A stretch of 64,000 nucleotides of DNA from Thermoanaerobacter ethanolicus JW 200 (GCF_003722315.1 NZ_CP033580.1:2322501-2386500), one strand, 5' to 3'; numbered from the stretch's first letter, positions 1-9,396 are shown. The notes: generated by a model not told the origin, from the letters alone. Made by a program: numbers and translations.

Positions 1-5
1 TTAAT

Positions 6-1361
6 TTATTTTCCCAATCTTTTTTCTAACAATTCTTTTCCTTTTTCATATCCAGGTTTTCCTAAAAGTGCAAACATATTTTTCTTGTAAGCCTCTACCC
101 CTGGTTGGTCAAAAGGATTGACACCATTTATATATCCACTTATGGCACAAGCCATTTCAAAGAAATATACCAAATTACCAAAGTAATAAGGTGATATTTC
201 CGGAATATTTACTACGAAGTTGGGAACATTTCCATCTGTATGAGCCAATAATGTTCCTTCAAAAGCCTTTTTATTGACAAAATCTATAGTTTTTCCTGCT
301 AAAAAGTTAAGCCCATCTATATTGTCTTTGTCTTCATTTATAACTATATCTTTAACAGGTTTTTCAACATTTATAACTGTTTCAAAAATATTTCTGCTTC
401 CCTCTTGTATAAACTGACCCATTGAATGCAAATCTGTCGTAAAATCTACTGAAGCAGGATAAATTCCTTTATTGTCTTTGCCTTCACTTTCTCCGAAAAG
501 CTGTTTCCACCATTCAGAGAAATAGTGAAGCTTTGGCTCATAATTTACAAGTATTTCTATAGCTTTGCCTTTTCTGTATAAAATATTTCTTAAAACCGCA
601 TACTGCATGCTTATATTTTCATCAAGGTTATTTTTGGTGTAAACTATTGAAGCATCGTAAGCACCCTGCATCATATCGTCTATACTAATGCCTGCTACTG
701 CTATTGGCAGAAGGCCTACAGCTGTCAAAACTGAGTATCTTCCTCCAACATCGTCAGGAATCACAAATGTTTCATATCCTTCTTCATCAGCTAATTTTTT
801 TAAAGCTCCTTTCGCTCTATCTGTTGTCACATATATTCTCGATTTAGCCCCTTCTTTTCCGTATTTTTTCTCAAGGAAATCTCTAAAAACCCTAAAAGCT
901 ATCGCAGGCTCTGTGGTAGTGCCAGATTTAGATATTACATTTATAGAAACATCTTTGCTTTCTATAAGTTCAAGTAAATCACTTAAATACGTAGAACTTA
1001 TGCTGTTTCCAGCAAAATAAATCTCCGGCGTATTCCTCTTACCTTTTGGCAATAAATTATAGAAGGAATGAGAAAGCATTTCAATTGCCGCTCTTGCCCC
1101 TAAATAAGACCCACCTATACCTATAACTACAAGCACATCAGAATCTGATTGAATCTTCTCTGCTGCTTTTTTAATGCGTTCAAACTCTGATTTATCATAA
1201 TCTTTGGGAAGACTTACCCATCCTAAAAAGTCATTCCCTTGAGCATTTTTATTAAGCACCATATCAAGAGATAACTTTGCATGCCTTTCCATATATTCAA
1301 TTTCTTTTTGACTTACAAATTGTAGAGCTTTTGAATAATCAAAACCTATCAATCTCTTCAT
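6..1361 (-). CDS. pgi: Glucose-6-phosphate isomerase
   Basis: Interconverts glucose 6-phosphate and fructose 6-phosphate in the cytoplasm. The 451-residue product has the usual bacterial Pgi length and order: a sugar-phosphate site with [14 protein letters not shown] near residue 80, [10 protein letters not shown] near 145, [11 protein letters not shown] near 205, and a C-terminal [12 protein letters not shown] segment carrying the conserved lysine. Start is ATG preceded by a GGAGG ribosome site. It is the first gene of the window and is not obviously in an operon with the next minus-strand gene, 93 bases upstream. It feeds glucose released by the starch enzymes elsewhere in the window into glycolysis. 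Identification is secure. Confidence 0.97.
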   Translation of the reverse strand: MKRLIGFDYSKALQFVSQKEIEYMERHAKLSLDMVLNKNAQGNDFLGWVSLPKDYDKSEFERIKKAAEKIQSDSDVLVVIGIGGSYLGARAAIEMLSHSFYNLLPKGKRNTPEIYFAGNSISSTYLSDLLELIESKDVSINVISKSGTTTEPAIAFRVFRDFLEKKYGKEGAKSRIYVTTDRAKGALKKLADEEGYETFVIPDDVGGRYSVLTAVGLLPIAVAGISIDDMMQGAYDASIVYTKNNLDENISMQYAVLRNILYRKGKAIEILVNYEPKLHYFSEWWKQLFGESEGKDNKGIYPASVDFTTDLHSMGQFIQEGSRNIFETVINVEKPVKDIVINEDKDNIDGLNFLAGKTIDFVNKKAFEGTLLAHTDGNVPNFVVNIPEISPYYFGNLVYFFEMACAISGYINGVNPFDQPGVEAYKKNMFALLGKPGYEKGKELLEKRLGK

Positions 1362-1454
1362 ATGTAAACCTCCATTCTTTATTTACATACTCATATTTTA
1401 TACCATAAATCTATCTTGTTCAAGTTTTTCAAAAGTATGTATAAGTTTACTTAA

Positions 1455-1955
1455 TCAATTGCCACTGCTGGAACTATGCCCTCCCCTATGATTAACCTTA
1501 TAAATGTAATAAGCTGTAGCAAATAAAAGACCTACAATAATAGGTTCTACATCTACATATGTTCCTTCTACATCAAAACCTATTACCTCTCCGCCCATTC
1601 TCCCCGATATCTGTCCATTGTCAAAAATCAATTTTACATCAAAACCTATTATATTTCCTCCACACCTTCCATGTATTTCTTTATCGCTAACTCTCAAACT
1701 AAGGTCATTACCATCAATAGTTCCTCCCAATCTCACAGAGACAAAGTCTTTTCCAATAGCTCCAGAAATACTCCTTCCTATAATAACGCCCCCTATCCTC
1801 CCTTCAATTGTCCCAACTTCAAAAGAATATTTTATATCAAGGTCTGCTCCCAAAAGTGTTCCTCCAATTCGACCAGCTATTCTCCCATTATCTATACTAG
1901 CATGAACATTATAGCCGGTTATAAAGCCTCCAATTCTTCCTTCAACCTTGCCCAT
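1455..1955 (-). CDS. Glycine-rich GRIGG-repeat protein with C-terminal membrane segment
   Basis: Function not recognised. The 166-residue product is built of about six imperfect repeats of 20-26 residues, each holding a core like GRIGG followed by two hydrophobic residues and G-x-D (starts near residues 5, 28, 52, 74, 95 and 117). The regular spacing with alternating hydrophobic residues suggests a beta-solenoid or beta-sandwich stack. After the repeats comes one hydrophobic segment (about 136-152) and a short tail rich in His, Gly and Ser. No signal peptide is seen at the N terminus. The ATG start has a strong AAAGGAGGG site. It stands alone between pgi and a divergent nitroreductase. A surface or membrane-attached structural role is only a guess. 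Confidence 0.8.
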   Translation of the reverse strand: MGKVEGRIGGFITGYNVHASIDNGRIAGRIGGTLLGADLDIKYSFEVGTIEGRIGGVIIGRSISGAIGKDFVSVRLGGTIDGNDLSLRVSDKEIHGRCGGNIIGFDVKLIFDNGQISGRMGGEVIGFDVEGTYVDVEPIIVGLLFATAYYIYKVNHRGGHSSSSGN

Positions 1956-2065
1956 ACTTTTACCCTCCTTTTATTCAGCTTTATTTTTACATACCCATAA
2001 ATTTTTGTCAATCTTTTTGGATTTTTTACTTTATGGGATATAATATAAAGAGGAGGTGTGAAATT

Positions 2066-2563
2066 ATGGAGGCATTAGAGGCTTTAAAGAAAAGAAGAAG
2101 TGTAAGAAAATACCTAGATAAACCTATTCCAAAAGAGATATTAGAAGACATAATAGACTGCGCAAGGCTTGCTCCTAGTGGAAATAACGCACAGCCTTGG
2201 CATTTTGTCGTTATATCAGATAAAGAAAGGCTGAAATTTATAGCCGAAAAAGCAACATACGGCAAATTTATTGAAGAGGCAGCAGCTTGTGTTATTGTTT
2301 ATTGTGATAAAAATAACAGGCATCATCTGGAGGATGGGTCAGCAGCAGCAGAAAATATATTACTCGCAGCTACTGCCTACGGCATAGGTTCCTGTTGGGT
2401 AGCGGGGTATAACAGAACCTATGAAAAAGAAATAAACGAATATCTCAACATTCCTGACAACTTAAGAATGATTTCTATAATATCATTAGGATATCCTGCA
2501 GAAGAGCCAAAGCCAAAATACAAAAAGCCTCTATCTGAAGTTTTACATTGGGAAAAATTTTAA
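2066..2563 (+). CDS. Nitroreductase family protein
   Basis: FMN-dependent NAD(P)H oxidoreductase of the nitroreductase fold, 165 residues, cytoplasmic. Visible features are the N-terminal phosphate-binding RRSVRKY motif, LAPSGNNAQPWHFVV around residue 38, and the C-terminal segment with GYPAEEPKPK typical of short clostridial members. The ATG at 2066 is chosen because AGGAGG lies at 2051-2056; an in-frame ATG at 2033 lacks such a site. The stop at 2563 is 18 bases before the next gene's start and both are on the plus strand, so nitroreductase and peptidase T are probably co-transcribed. The physiological substrate cannot be read from sequence. Confidence 0.92.
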   Translation: MEALEALKKRRSVRKYLDKPIPKEILEDIIDCARLAPSGNNAQPWHFVVISDKERLKFIAEKATYGKFIEEAAACVIVYCDKNNRHHLEDGSAAAENILLAATAYGIGSCWVAGYNRTYEKEINEYLNIPDNLRMISIISLGYPAEEPKPKYKKPLSEVLHWEKF

Positions 2564-2581
2564 ATGATGGAGGTTTTCTAT

Positions 2582-3808
2582 ATGTCAAAAGTAGTAGAAA
2601 GATTTTTAAAATATGTAAAATATCATACAACATCGGATGAAAGTTCATCAACCTATCCCAGCACTGAAGGCCAGTTAATATTTGCAAAAGAATTAGCAAA
2701 AGAGTTAGAAAGTTTAGGCTTAAAAGAGGTAAATGTAGATAAAAACGGCTATGTTACGGCTTTACTTCCTTCAAATACTGACGAAGAACTTCCTACAATA
2801 GGATTTATTGCTCATATGGACACAAGTCCTGATATGTGCGGTAAAGATGTAAATCCCCAAATAGTAGAAAATTATGACGGTAAAGACATAATACTAAACA
2901 AAGAAAAAAATATAGTTTTATCGCCTTCTGAATTCCCGGAGCTTAAAAATTACATAGGAAAGACTTTAATTGTAACAGACGGAACAACTCTTTTGGGAGC
3001 TGATGATAAAGCAGGAATTGCAGAAATAATAACAGCTATGGAATATTTAATAAATCATCCTGAAATAAAGCATGGCAATATAAAAGTAGCCTTCACACCT
3101 GATGAAGAAATTGGTAGGGGTGTAGACAAATTTGATGTAAAAAAATTTAATTGTGATTTTGCTTATACTGTAGATGGCGGTGGAATTGGAGAAATAGAAT
3201 ACGAAAATTTCAATGCTGCCAGTGCTAAAATCAAAATTAATGGCAGAAATGTGCATCCTGGAACAGCAAAAGGCAAGATGAAAAACTCCATTTTGATTGG
3301 AATAGAACTCCAAAATATGTTACCTGAGCATGAAACTCCTGCCCATACTGAAGGATATGAAGGTTTTTATCATTTGAACAATTTTGAAGGCAATGTAGAA
3401 CAAACTAAAATGTATTATATTATCAGAGATTTTAATAAGCAAACTTTTTTAGATAAAAAAGAATACCTAAAAAGCATTGTAGAAACATTAAATAAAAAAT
3501 ATGGTGAAGGTACACTAGAGCTTGAACTTAAAGACCAGTATTACAATATGAGAGAAATAATTGAAAAGCATATGCACATAGTCGATACAGCATTAGAAGC
3601 AATGAAATTAGTAGGAGTGGAACCTAAAATAGTGCCTATAAGAGGAGGCACTGATGGAGCAAGATTAAGCTATATGGGGCTTCCAACACCTAATTTATTC
3701 ACAGGAGGGCATAATTTTCACGGTAAATATGAATTTATACCGACATATGCAATGGAAAAAGCAGTCGAAGTAATAATAAAAATAATTGAGCTTTACGCAA
3801 TCGAGTAG
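2582..3808 (+). CDS. pepT: Peptidase T (tripeptidase), C terminus rewritten by an intron
   Basis: Zinc aminotripeptidase of the M20B family, about 408 residues, releasing the N-terminal residue of tripeptides in the cytoplasm. Metal-site motifs are visible: [25 protein letters not shown], and near the end [10 protein letters not shown] and [10 protein letters not shown]. Start at 2582 is preferred to the in-frame ATG pair at 2564 because TGGAGG sits 8 bases before it. The last codons, ATC GAG TAG, belong to the 3' end of the group II intron at 3800-5711. If the intron is removed, the reading frame ends GCA GAA AAA TAA, so the ancestral tail was Ala-Glu-Lys. Loss of activity is unlikely because the change is confined to the last two residues. 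Confidence 0.95.
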   Translation: MSKVVERFLKYVKYHTTSDESSSTYPSTEGQLIFAKELAKELESLGLKEVNVDKNGYVTALLPSNTDEELPTIGFIAHMDTSPDMCGKDVNPQIVENYDGKDIILNKEKNIVLSPSEFPELKNYIGKTLIVTDGTTLLGADDKAGIAEIITAMEYLINHPEIKHGNIKVAFTPDEEIGRGVDKFDVKKFNCDFAYTVDGGGIGEIEYENFNAASAKIKINGRNVHPGTAKGKMKNSILIGIELQNMLPEHETPAHTEGYEGFYHLNNFEGNVEQTKMYYIIRDFNKQTFLDKKEYLKSIVETLNKKYGEGTLELELKDQYYNMREIIEKHMHIVDTALEAMKLVGVEPKIVPIRGGTDGARLSYMGLPTPNLFTGGHNFHGKYEFIPTYAMEKAVEVIIKIIELYAIE

Positions 3809-5711
3809 GAGCTGAATAATTATTTTATTCAGCGTCCTCTCACACCACCGTACGTACCGTTCGGTATACGGCGGTTCATTAGGAATTGTGTACAATTAGA
3901 TATCTTTGGGATAAACTCTTATAACCTATGCTTTCAAAGTATTTATTTGTAAGAGTCTTATTTAGGATTGGGCTATTGGATATTCTCCAGTAGCCTTTCC
4001 TTGTATTGGCGTATTCCCAGGCTTTTTGTTCTTCTACTCCTAGTTTTACTAAGTTATCATGCTTCGTTTTTATCTTCTTCCATTGTTTCCATATACATGC
4101 CCTTAGTCTTCGCCTTATCCATTCGTCAAGGGTTTTCATTATGCTTTTCGCGTCTGCTAATCCAAAATAGTTGACCCATCCTGTTGTTATTTGATTTAGT
4201 CTTTTTATTCTGTTTTCCATGCTTATTCCCTTGTTCCGATTGGTTATTTCTCTTACTTTTTCCTTAAACCTTTTGATGGATTTTTCATGGATTCTTATTC
4301 TTACTTCGTTTTCTTTTGTATAGAATGAAAATCCAAGAAATTTTCTTCTCCATGGTCTATCTACAGCACTTTTTGCTTCGTTGACTTTTAGTTTTAATTT
4401 GCTTTCTATGAATTTCTTTATGCTTCTCATTACTCTGTTTCCTGCAGACCTGCTTTTTACATATATGTTGCAGTCATCTGCATATCGGCAGAATTTATGC
4501 CCTCGTTTCTCAAGTTCTTTGTCTAGTTCGTCCAACATTATGTTTGCTAATAGGGGACTTAATGGCCCTCCTTGGGGTGTCCCTTCTTCTGTTGATACTT
4601 TGATTCCGTTTATCATTACTCCTGATTCTAGGTATCTTCGTATTAACTTTAGTACCCTTTTATCTCCTATCCGCTTTTCTAGTTTGGACATTATTATGTC
4701 GTGGTTTACTCTGTCAAAGAACTTTTCTAAGTCCATATCTACAACCCATGTGTATCCTTCATTTATGTATGCTTCTGCGGCTTTTATTGCGTCTTTTGCA
4801 CTGCGTCCTGGTCTGAATCCATAACTGCTATCTGAAAATGTATGGTTGTAGACTCTATTTAGTATTTGGGCTATTGCTTGTTGTATTAGTCTGTCTAGTA
4901 CTGTAGGTATTCCTAGGAGTCTTACTCCTCCATCTGGTTTGGGAATTTCTACTCTTCGCACTGGTTGTGGTTTGTATTTCCCCTCCAGCAGTTGTTGTTT
5001 TATGGTTGCCCAGTTTTCTTTGAGATACGGTAGAAGTTCATCTACTCCCATCCCATCGACTCCATGGCTTCCTTTATTTGCAACAACGCGCTTGTATGCT
5101 GCTTCCATGTTCCCTCGTTCTACTATCATTTCAAGCATCTTGCCGGTATATCTTTGTACCTCGTTTCTTCCATCTTCCGACGCCGATGATATACTATGCA
5201 CTTCCGTTGTCTTTTGAAATTCCATTTCTCTATTCAACGGATAGCCTCTTTGTTGAGTTGTCTGCAGTCTCTGCATATCTTTCGAGTCCATAAGATTTCC
5301 AAAACCTCCTAACGTTCGGTCCTTCCTTATCTATTCATGTCTAGATAAGTACTATGACCTCTGCTGACTTCTCAAGGTTCAGCCATACATCACTGCATGG
5401 GTTGTCACTTCAGATTTTACTTCCATGACTTATCCTTGAGACCTCCCCGGGTAAGAACGATAACTTTCATCTCATCTATCTGCCAGATTTACTGTATGGG
5501 ATTCGGGTAGTGTTGGACTTCGTTTTGTTACGCAAACTCATCCATCCCAATTCAGCCTCTTATCTGGTTCTTGTTCATCAGACCGAGATTTTGCCTTAAG
5601 CTTCCTTCAGATTCCACCTCACGATGGACACCCTTGCTCTTGGCTAGTGGTTCCCACTACCAAGCCCACAGCGGACTTTCACCGCCTAGTTATCGCCCAT
5701 GCCGGGCGCAC
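3800..5711 (-). mobile_element. Group IIC intron, copy 1
   Basis: A 1912-base ribozyme-type retroelement on the minus strand. Its 5' end reads GTGCGCCCGGCATGGGCG, matching the start of group IIC introns such as the structurally solved Oceanobacillus iheyensis one. Near the 3' end lie domain V (3836-3877, with paired GTATAC and GTACGTAC blocks), a domain VI hairpin (3812-3832) and the terminal CTACTCGAT. The open frame in domain IV encodes the maturase. Boundaries are fixed by comparison with the second copy at 51421-53332, which diverges exactly outside these coordinates. The 5' exon is the terminator hairpin at 5719-5744 followed by TTATTTTTC, the known group IIC target type. The 3' side interrupts the last codons of pepT, antisense to it. 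Confidence 0.95.
3879..5291 (-). CDS. ltrA: Group II intron reverse transcriptase/maturase, copy 1
   Basis: Multifunctional intron-encoded protein of 470 residues: reverse transcriptase for retrohoming plus maturase that assists splicing. Reverse transcriptase blocks run from about residue 60 to 300, with SYGFRPGRSAKDAI (157-169), VVDMDLEKFFD (183-193), EGTPQGGPLSPLLANI (236-251) and the catalytic YADD (270-273). A maturase domain X with GWVNYFGLADAK near 371 follows. The protein ends without an HNH endonuclease domain, as in class C proteins. The ATG is preceded by AGGAGG at a rather long spacing. It is intact, so the element could still be active. It differs from copy 2 at four residues: 82 (Gly here), 95 (Ala), 232 (Val) and 289 (Arg). 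Confidence 0.96.
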   Translation of the reverse strand: MDSKDMQRLQTTQQRGYPLNREMEFQKTTEVHSISSASEDGRNEVQRYTGKMLEMIVERGNMEAAYKRVVANKGSHGVDGMGVDELLPYLKENWATIKQQLLEGKYKPQPVRRVEIPKPDGGVRLLGIPTVLDRLIQQAIAQILNRVYNHTFSDSSYGFRPGRSAKDAIKAAEAYINEGYTWVVDMDLEKFFDRVNHDIIMSKLEKRIGDKRVLKLIRRYLESGVMINGIKVSTEEGTPQGGPLSPLLANIMLDELDKELEKRGHKFCRYADDCNIYVKSRSAGNRVMRSIKKFIESKLKLKVNEAKSAVDRPWRRKFLGFSFYTKENEVRIRIHEKSIKRFKEKVREITNRNKGISMENRIKRLNQITTGWVNYFGLADAKSIMKTLDEWIRRRLRACIWKQWKKIKTKHDNLVKLGVEEQKAWEYANTRKGYWRISNSPILNKTLTNKYFESIGYKSLSQRYLIVHNS

Positions 5712-5718
5712 GAAAAAT

Positions 5719-5744
5719 AAGGGATAGCGATGGAGCTATCCCTT
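5719..5744. terminator. Bidirectional terminator between hydrolase and pepT
   Basis: A perfect 10-bp stem (AAGGGATAGC with GCTATCCCTT) and a 6-base loop. On the minus strand it ends the hydrolase gene, whose stop codon is inside the stem, and is followed by TTATTTTTC before the intron. Before intron insertion it would also have closed pepT on the plus strand, just after the ancestral stop at 5718-5720. Confidence 0.9.
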
Positions 5745-6515
5745 TAACAATTCCTTTTTGAAAAACTCTACTGACTCCTCAATCGCCTTTTTCTCCCATT
5801 CTAAACTCTTAAAAGTATGGTCTGCATTTTCGATTGTCACTCTTGTAGCGTTATCCCCATAAACCTCTTTTAAGATTCTATCAGAAACTTTATATTCAAC
5901 CGCTTCATCATTTGTCCCATGAACTATAAGCACTTTTTTATCGTATCCTTTTGACAGCTCAAATATATTTAATTTTGAAATATCCTCAACAAAATCTTTA
6001 CTCAGTTTATGTCCTCCTATGTCTACAAAGCCCAATTGTTCCATAATAGCTCCGTATTGCTTTACACTTTCGTGCATTATAAGCTCAGGCATATTAAAAG
6101 CTGGAGCCCATAGCACCAACGCCTTTATTTCATCTTTATATTCCCTTGCTACAATCCCTGCAATAGCTCCTCCCATACTCAAACCAAGTAGTCCTATTCT
6201 CTCAGGGTCAGTCGTAGGTTGCTCTTTCACAAACTTTAAAATTTGTCTTGCATCTTCCAATTCACTGCTAAATGTCATTTCACTAAAGTCCCCATCACTT
6301 TCTCCAGAACCATAAAAGTCAAACCTTACACTCCCAATACCTACTTTTTCTAAAGCTCTTGACATCTTCACAAAAATAAAGTGAGACTCTACTTTATTGC
6401 CTGTAAAACCGTGAAACATTATTACCATAGGCACTTTACCCTTAACATCATCAGGCAAATGCATCATTCCTCTTAAAGTTTTGCCGTTATATGTAATTTC
6501 AACAGCCTTTTGCAT
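5736..6515 (-). CDS. Alpha/beta hydrolase (esterase-like)
   Basis: A 259-residue cytoplasmic alpha/beta-fold hydrolase resembling small esterases of the feruloyl/cinnamoyl type. Seen in the sequence: oxyanion-hole HGFTGNK near residue 36, nucleophile elbow GLSMGG near residue 107, a late acid in HGTNDEAV near 202, and the catalytic His in NADHTF near 232. The start at 6515 is chosen because CACCTCC (GGAGGTG on the coding strand) lies just upstream; an in-frame ATG ten codons earlier has no ribosome site. The gene ends in the stem of its terminator. The natural ester or peptide substrate is not deducible; an acyl-peptidase role is a less likely alternative. Confidence 0.88.
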   Translation of the reverse strand: MQKAVEITYNGKTLRGMMHLPDDVKGKVPMVIMFHGFTGNKVESHFIFVKMSRALEKVGIGSVRFDFYGSGESDGDFSEMTFSSELEDARQILKFVKEQPTTDPERIGLLGLSMGGAIAGIVAREYKDEIKALVLWAPAFNMPELIMHESVKQYGAIMEQLGFVDIGGHKLSKDFVEDISKLNIFELSKGYDKKVLIVHGTNDEAVEYKVSDRILKEVYGDNATRVTIENADHTFKSLEWEKKAIEESVEFFKKELLKG

Positions 6516-6587
6516 AATAACACCTCCAAATATTTCATAATTCAATTATACTACAGTCAAGAAAACTTTTCCACATAGACAGATTTT

Positions 6588-7526
6588 TTATCTATCAAAA
6601 ATTGAAGTTTGCCAAACAGCACAAGATTTAACTTCCCTTTCTTTTATTACATCCTCTTCTGTCAATTTGCTACACAACAAAGGAGAATTTACATTGTACT
6701 GCTTTGTATTTCTTTTTATAGTACTGATACTACTGTTTGCGTAGCAATAAATACAGCCATGTAGACAAGTATCATAGGCACCAATATCTATACTTTCATC
6801 ACAACCACAAAACTTCCTTTGATTCTTATCCTTTCCTATATTGAGTTTTTTACCAGAAAGCTCTTCTATTAAAGTTTTATCTATACATCTCGCATGCTCT
6901 ATACCATATGGCGATAAATCCAATTCTTCTGCACAAGTCTCAAGTTTAATTGAGTGCTCTTTCGCTATTTCATAAAATCTATATGCAATTTCTAACTTCT
7001 GTTCCTTGTTTATCTCATAAGCCCCTATTTTTTCCAAAGTCTTGTAAACTTTAGGATAAAGAGTCACAAAACTGATTATACATTTTGATGTATATCCATA
7101 AAGTTCAGACATTATTTCCTTAAAGCTTTTTACATGGTATTCTATATCAAATTCGGGAATTAAAATAATAGGGTCATAACGCCAAATTACCCTCTCTTTC
7201 CCTATTTTGCTAGACAGCTTTTTAAAAACTTCAATTATATGTGATTTTTCTGGCACATTCCTCTCTATTCTTTTATCATAGGGATTTAAAGTAAATAAAA
7301 AATAATAAGCATAGTCCTCTATCAAATGCAATTTCGGTATCATTTTTTCTGGATTTTTTGTCCAAAACACAATGCCATCTACTGCATCTTTCTTTAAAGA
7401 AACTTTACTGACTTGATGAAAATTAAAAGGATTCCTCACCAAAACATAGCCTTCCTCAATTCTTTTAAAAAACCAATCGCTGTAAAAAGCCGGAATATCC
7501 GTTCTCCTGCTTGCACTTATTATCAT
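6588..7526 (-). CDS. DUF1848 family protein with radical-SAM-like cysteines
   Basis: A 312-residue protein of the DUF1848 family, function unknown. It opens with ISASRRTDIPAFY, the family hallmark, followed by GIVFWTKNPEKM and a WRYDPI segment. The C-terminal quarter holds a cysteine cluster: FCGCDESIDIG and then CLHGCIYCYAN near residue 254, arranged CxxxCxxC like a radical-SAM iron-sulfur site but placed at the C-terminal end. That suggests an iron-sulfur enzyme, not shown experimentally here. ATG start with a GAAAGGAG site. A promoter embedded in an inverted repeat lies just upstream (7550-7607). Confidence 0.88.
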   Translation of the reverse strand: MIISASRRTDIPAFYSDWFFKRIEEGYVLVRNPFNFHQVSKVSLKKDAVDGIVFWTKNPEKMIPKLHLIEDYAYYFLFTLNPYDKRIERNVPEKSHIIEVFKKLSSKIGKERVIWRYDPIILIPEFDIEYHVKSFKEIMSELYGYTSKCIISFVTLYPKVYKTLEKIGAYEINKEQKLEIAYRFYEIAKEHSIKLETCAEELDLSPYGIEHARCIDKTLIEELSGKKLNIGKDKNQRKFCGCDESIDIGAYDTCLHGCIYCYANSSISTIKRNTKQYNVNSPLLCSKLTEEDVIKEREVKSCAVWQTSIFDR

Positions 7527-7549
7527 TCAAATTTCTCCTTTCAAAAAAA

Positions 7550-7607
7550 GAGAAATTGACATGTTCATTTTTACTTTAACATCAATGACAATTCATGTCA
7601 ATTTCTC
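7550..7607 (-). promoter_or_regulatory. Promoter inside a 14-bp inverted repeat
   Basis: Perfect 14-bp arms (GAGAAATTGACATG at 7550-7563, its complement at 7594-7607) separated by 30 bases. Read on the minus strand, TTGACA (7596-7601), a 17-base spacer and TAAAGT (7573-7578) form a good promoter for the DUF1848 gene. The distal arm is followed by seven T, so the same sequence can also act as a long-loop terminator for citramalate synthase. Both readings are inference. Confidence 0.6.
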
Positions 7608-7617
7608 CGCTTTTGAA

Positions 7618-9180
7618 TTAACTTTCTTTGTTAAGTTTGTACTCTATTGAATCAACAAGGGCTCTCCAACTGGCCTCAATAATATCTGTAGAAACCCCAA
7701 TTGTGCTCCATGAATCTTTTCCGTCTGTCGACTCTATTATAACTCTAACTTTAGCAGCAGTTGCAGAATTAGAATCCAAAACCCTCACTTTATAATCTGT
7801 CAACCTCATTTCTTTTATCTGTGGGTAAAATCTCTCCAGTACTCTTCTTACAGCATTATCAAGAGCATGTACTGGCCCATCTCCCTCAGCTGCAGCTATC
7901 TCCTCTATACTATCGACTTCCACTTTTATAAGTGCTGAAGAATTAACACTATTTACAGAAGGCTCATTTACAATAACTTTGAACTCTTTTAAATTAAATG
8001 CTGGTTTATATTTTCCAAGAACCTTTCTTATCAAAAGTTCTAAAGAACCTCCTGCATTTTCATATTGATACCCTAAATACTCCATTTCTTTTAATTTATC
8101 TAAAATTAACTTTGTTTCAGGAGAATCCTTTGTAATAGTTGGATCTATTTCATTTATGGCATTTAGCACTGTTCCTCTGCCTGCAACTTCAGAAATCAAA
8201 AAGGTCCTACTATTTCCCACTAAAGAAGGGTCAATCAGTTCATAAGAATAAGTATTTTTATTTACAGCATCAGCATGCATCCCCGCTTTGTGGGAAAAAG
8301 CATTTTTCCCAACATAAGGCGCCCTTTCATCGTAAGTGACATTTGCAATTTCACTTACAAATCTGGCTAAATGAGTCAATTGTTTTAGATTTTCATCAGG
8401 CACACATTTATATCCCATAAGTAATTGCAAATTCGGTATCAAGGTACATAAATTCGCATTGCCACATCTTTCACCATAACCGTTTATTGTACCTTGTACT
8501 TGTATTGCCCCTGCTTGTACTGCCATTATAGAATCTGCGACAGCCATTCCGTTATCATTATGACAGTGTATTCCTACTTCTGTATTAAATTTATCCACAA
8601 CAGTTTTTGTTATTTCATAAACCTCCATAGGAAAAGCTCCGCCTTTTGTATCACACAAGCATACACTGTCTGCGCCCGCCTCTAATGCTACTTCTAATGT
8701 CTTTAAAGCATACTCTGGATTTTGTTTGTAACCATCAAAAAAATGCTCTGCATCAAATATAACTGACTTACCTTTGTCTTTAAAAAACTTTACTGTATCA
8801 TAAATCATTTTTAAGTTTTCTTCTAAAGTAGTTTTCAAAATTTCTGTAACTTGAAAGTCCCATGACTTGCCAAAAATAGTTACTACCTCTGTGTCAGCAT
8901 TTAAAAGGGAAATCACATTAGCATCCTCTTCGGTAGTTGTATTCGCTCTTCTTGTGCTGCCAAAAGCGATTAATTTAGCATTTTTTAACTTAATATTTTT
9001 AACTCTTTCAAAAAATTCAATATCTTTAGGATTAGACCCAGGATTACCTGCCTCAATATAGGTTACACCAAACTCATCAAGAACTTTAACTATCTTTAAT
9101 TTGTCTTCCACAGTAAAAGATATACCTTGTCCTTGAACTCCATCTCTTAATGTTGTGTCGTATATCCGTATACTCCTCAC
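7618..9180 (-). CDS. cimA: Citramalate synthase
   Basis: Condenses acetyl-CoA with pyruvate to (R)-citramalate, the entry to threonine-independent isoleucine synthesis. The 520 residues show the alpha-isopropylmalate synthase fold: IYDTTLRDGVQGQGISF at the start, the metal-binding HCHNDNGMAVA near 201, GTINGYGERCGNANL near 230 and HKAGMHADAV near 298, then a C-terminal LeuA-type allosteric domain (about 385-510). GNPGSNPKD near residue 46 and the overall type fit the citramalate/homocitrate branch, not LeuA. Start is GTG with AAAGGGGGA upstream. It is monocistronic or the first of a pair with the DUF1848 gene, separated by the inverted repeat described. 2-isopropylmalate synthase activity is a less likely alternative. 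Confidence 0.92.
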   Translation of the reverse strand: MRSIRIYDTTLRDGVQGQGISFTVEDKLKIVKVLDEFGVTYIEAGNPGSNPKDIEFFERVKNIKLKNAKLIAFGSTRRANTTTEEDANVISLLNADTEVVTIFGKSWDFQVTEILKTTLEENLKMIYDTVKFFKDKGKSVIFDAEHFFDGYKQNPEYALKTLEVALEAGADSVCLCDTKGGAFPMEVYEITKTVVDKFNTEVGIHCHNDNGMAVADSIMAVQAGAIQVQGTINGYGERCGNANLCTLIPNLQLLMGYKCVPDENLKQLTHLARFVSEIANVTYDERAPYVGKNAFSHKAGMHADAVNKNTYSYELIDPSLVGNSRTFLISEVAGRGTVLNAINEIDPTITKDSPETKLILDKLKEMEYLGYQYENAGGSLELLIRKVLGKYKPAFNLKEFKVIVNEPSVNSVNSSALIKVEVDSIEEIAAAEGDGPVHALDNAVRRVLERFYPQIKEMRLTDYKVRVLDSNSATAAKVRVIIESTDGKDSWSTIGVSTDIIEASWRALVDSIEYKLNKES

Positions 9181-9297
9181 AATGCATCCCCCTTTATACC
9201 TTTTTTATGTATAGTACATATTTTATCAAATTGAACTGATAAAGTGAAGAGAAAAATTTATATTATTCCAACTCCATTACTTTCTTTTTTCCTGTTG

Positions 9298-9306
9298 TGC
9301 TATAAT
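9298..9306 (+). promoter_or_regulatory. Extended -10 promoter for the MATE gene
   Basis: TGCTATAAT fits an extended -10 element; no good -35 is seen at the usual distance. It lies 91 bases before the start codon, in the divergent gap shared with citramalate synthase. Confidence 0.5.
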
Positions 9307-9396
9307 ACTATTAGTTGCACAATTCTTTGCATGTAAATAGACTAGATGTAAAATGACTTAGCTACCGCCAATTCCTCAACAAACAGGAGGTATTAT

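Noticed and set aside
4381-4824. 147-codon plus-strand frame in intron copy 1 (and its twin at 52002-52445)
   Set aside because: Antisense shadow of the maturase gene, without ribosome site.
9181-9396. T-box or other leader riboswitch before citramalate synthase
   Set aside because: The gap is short, AT-rich and lacks a T-box motif or a terminator/antiterminator pair.
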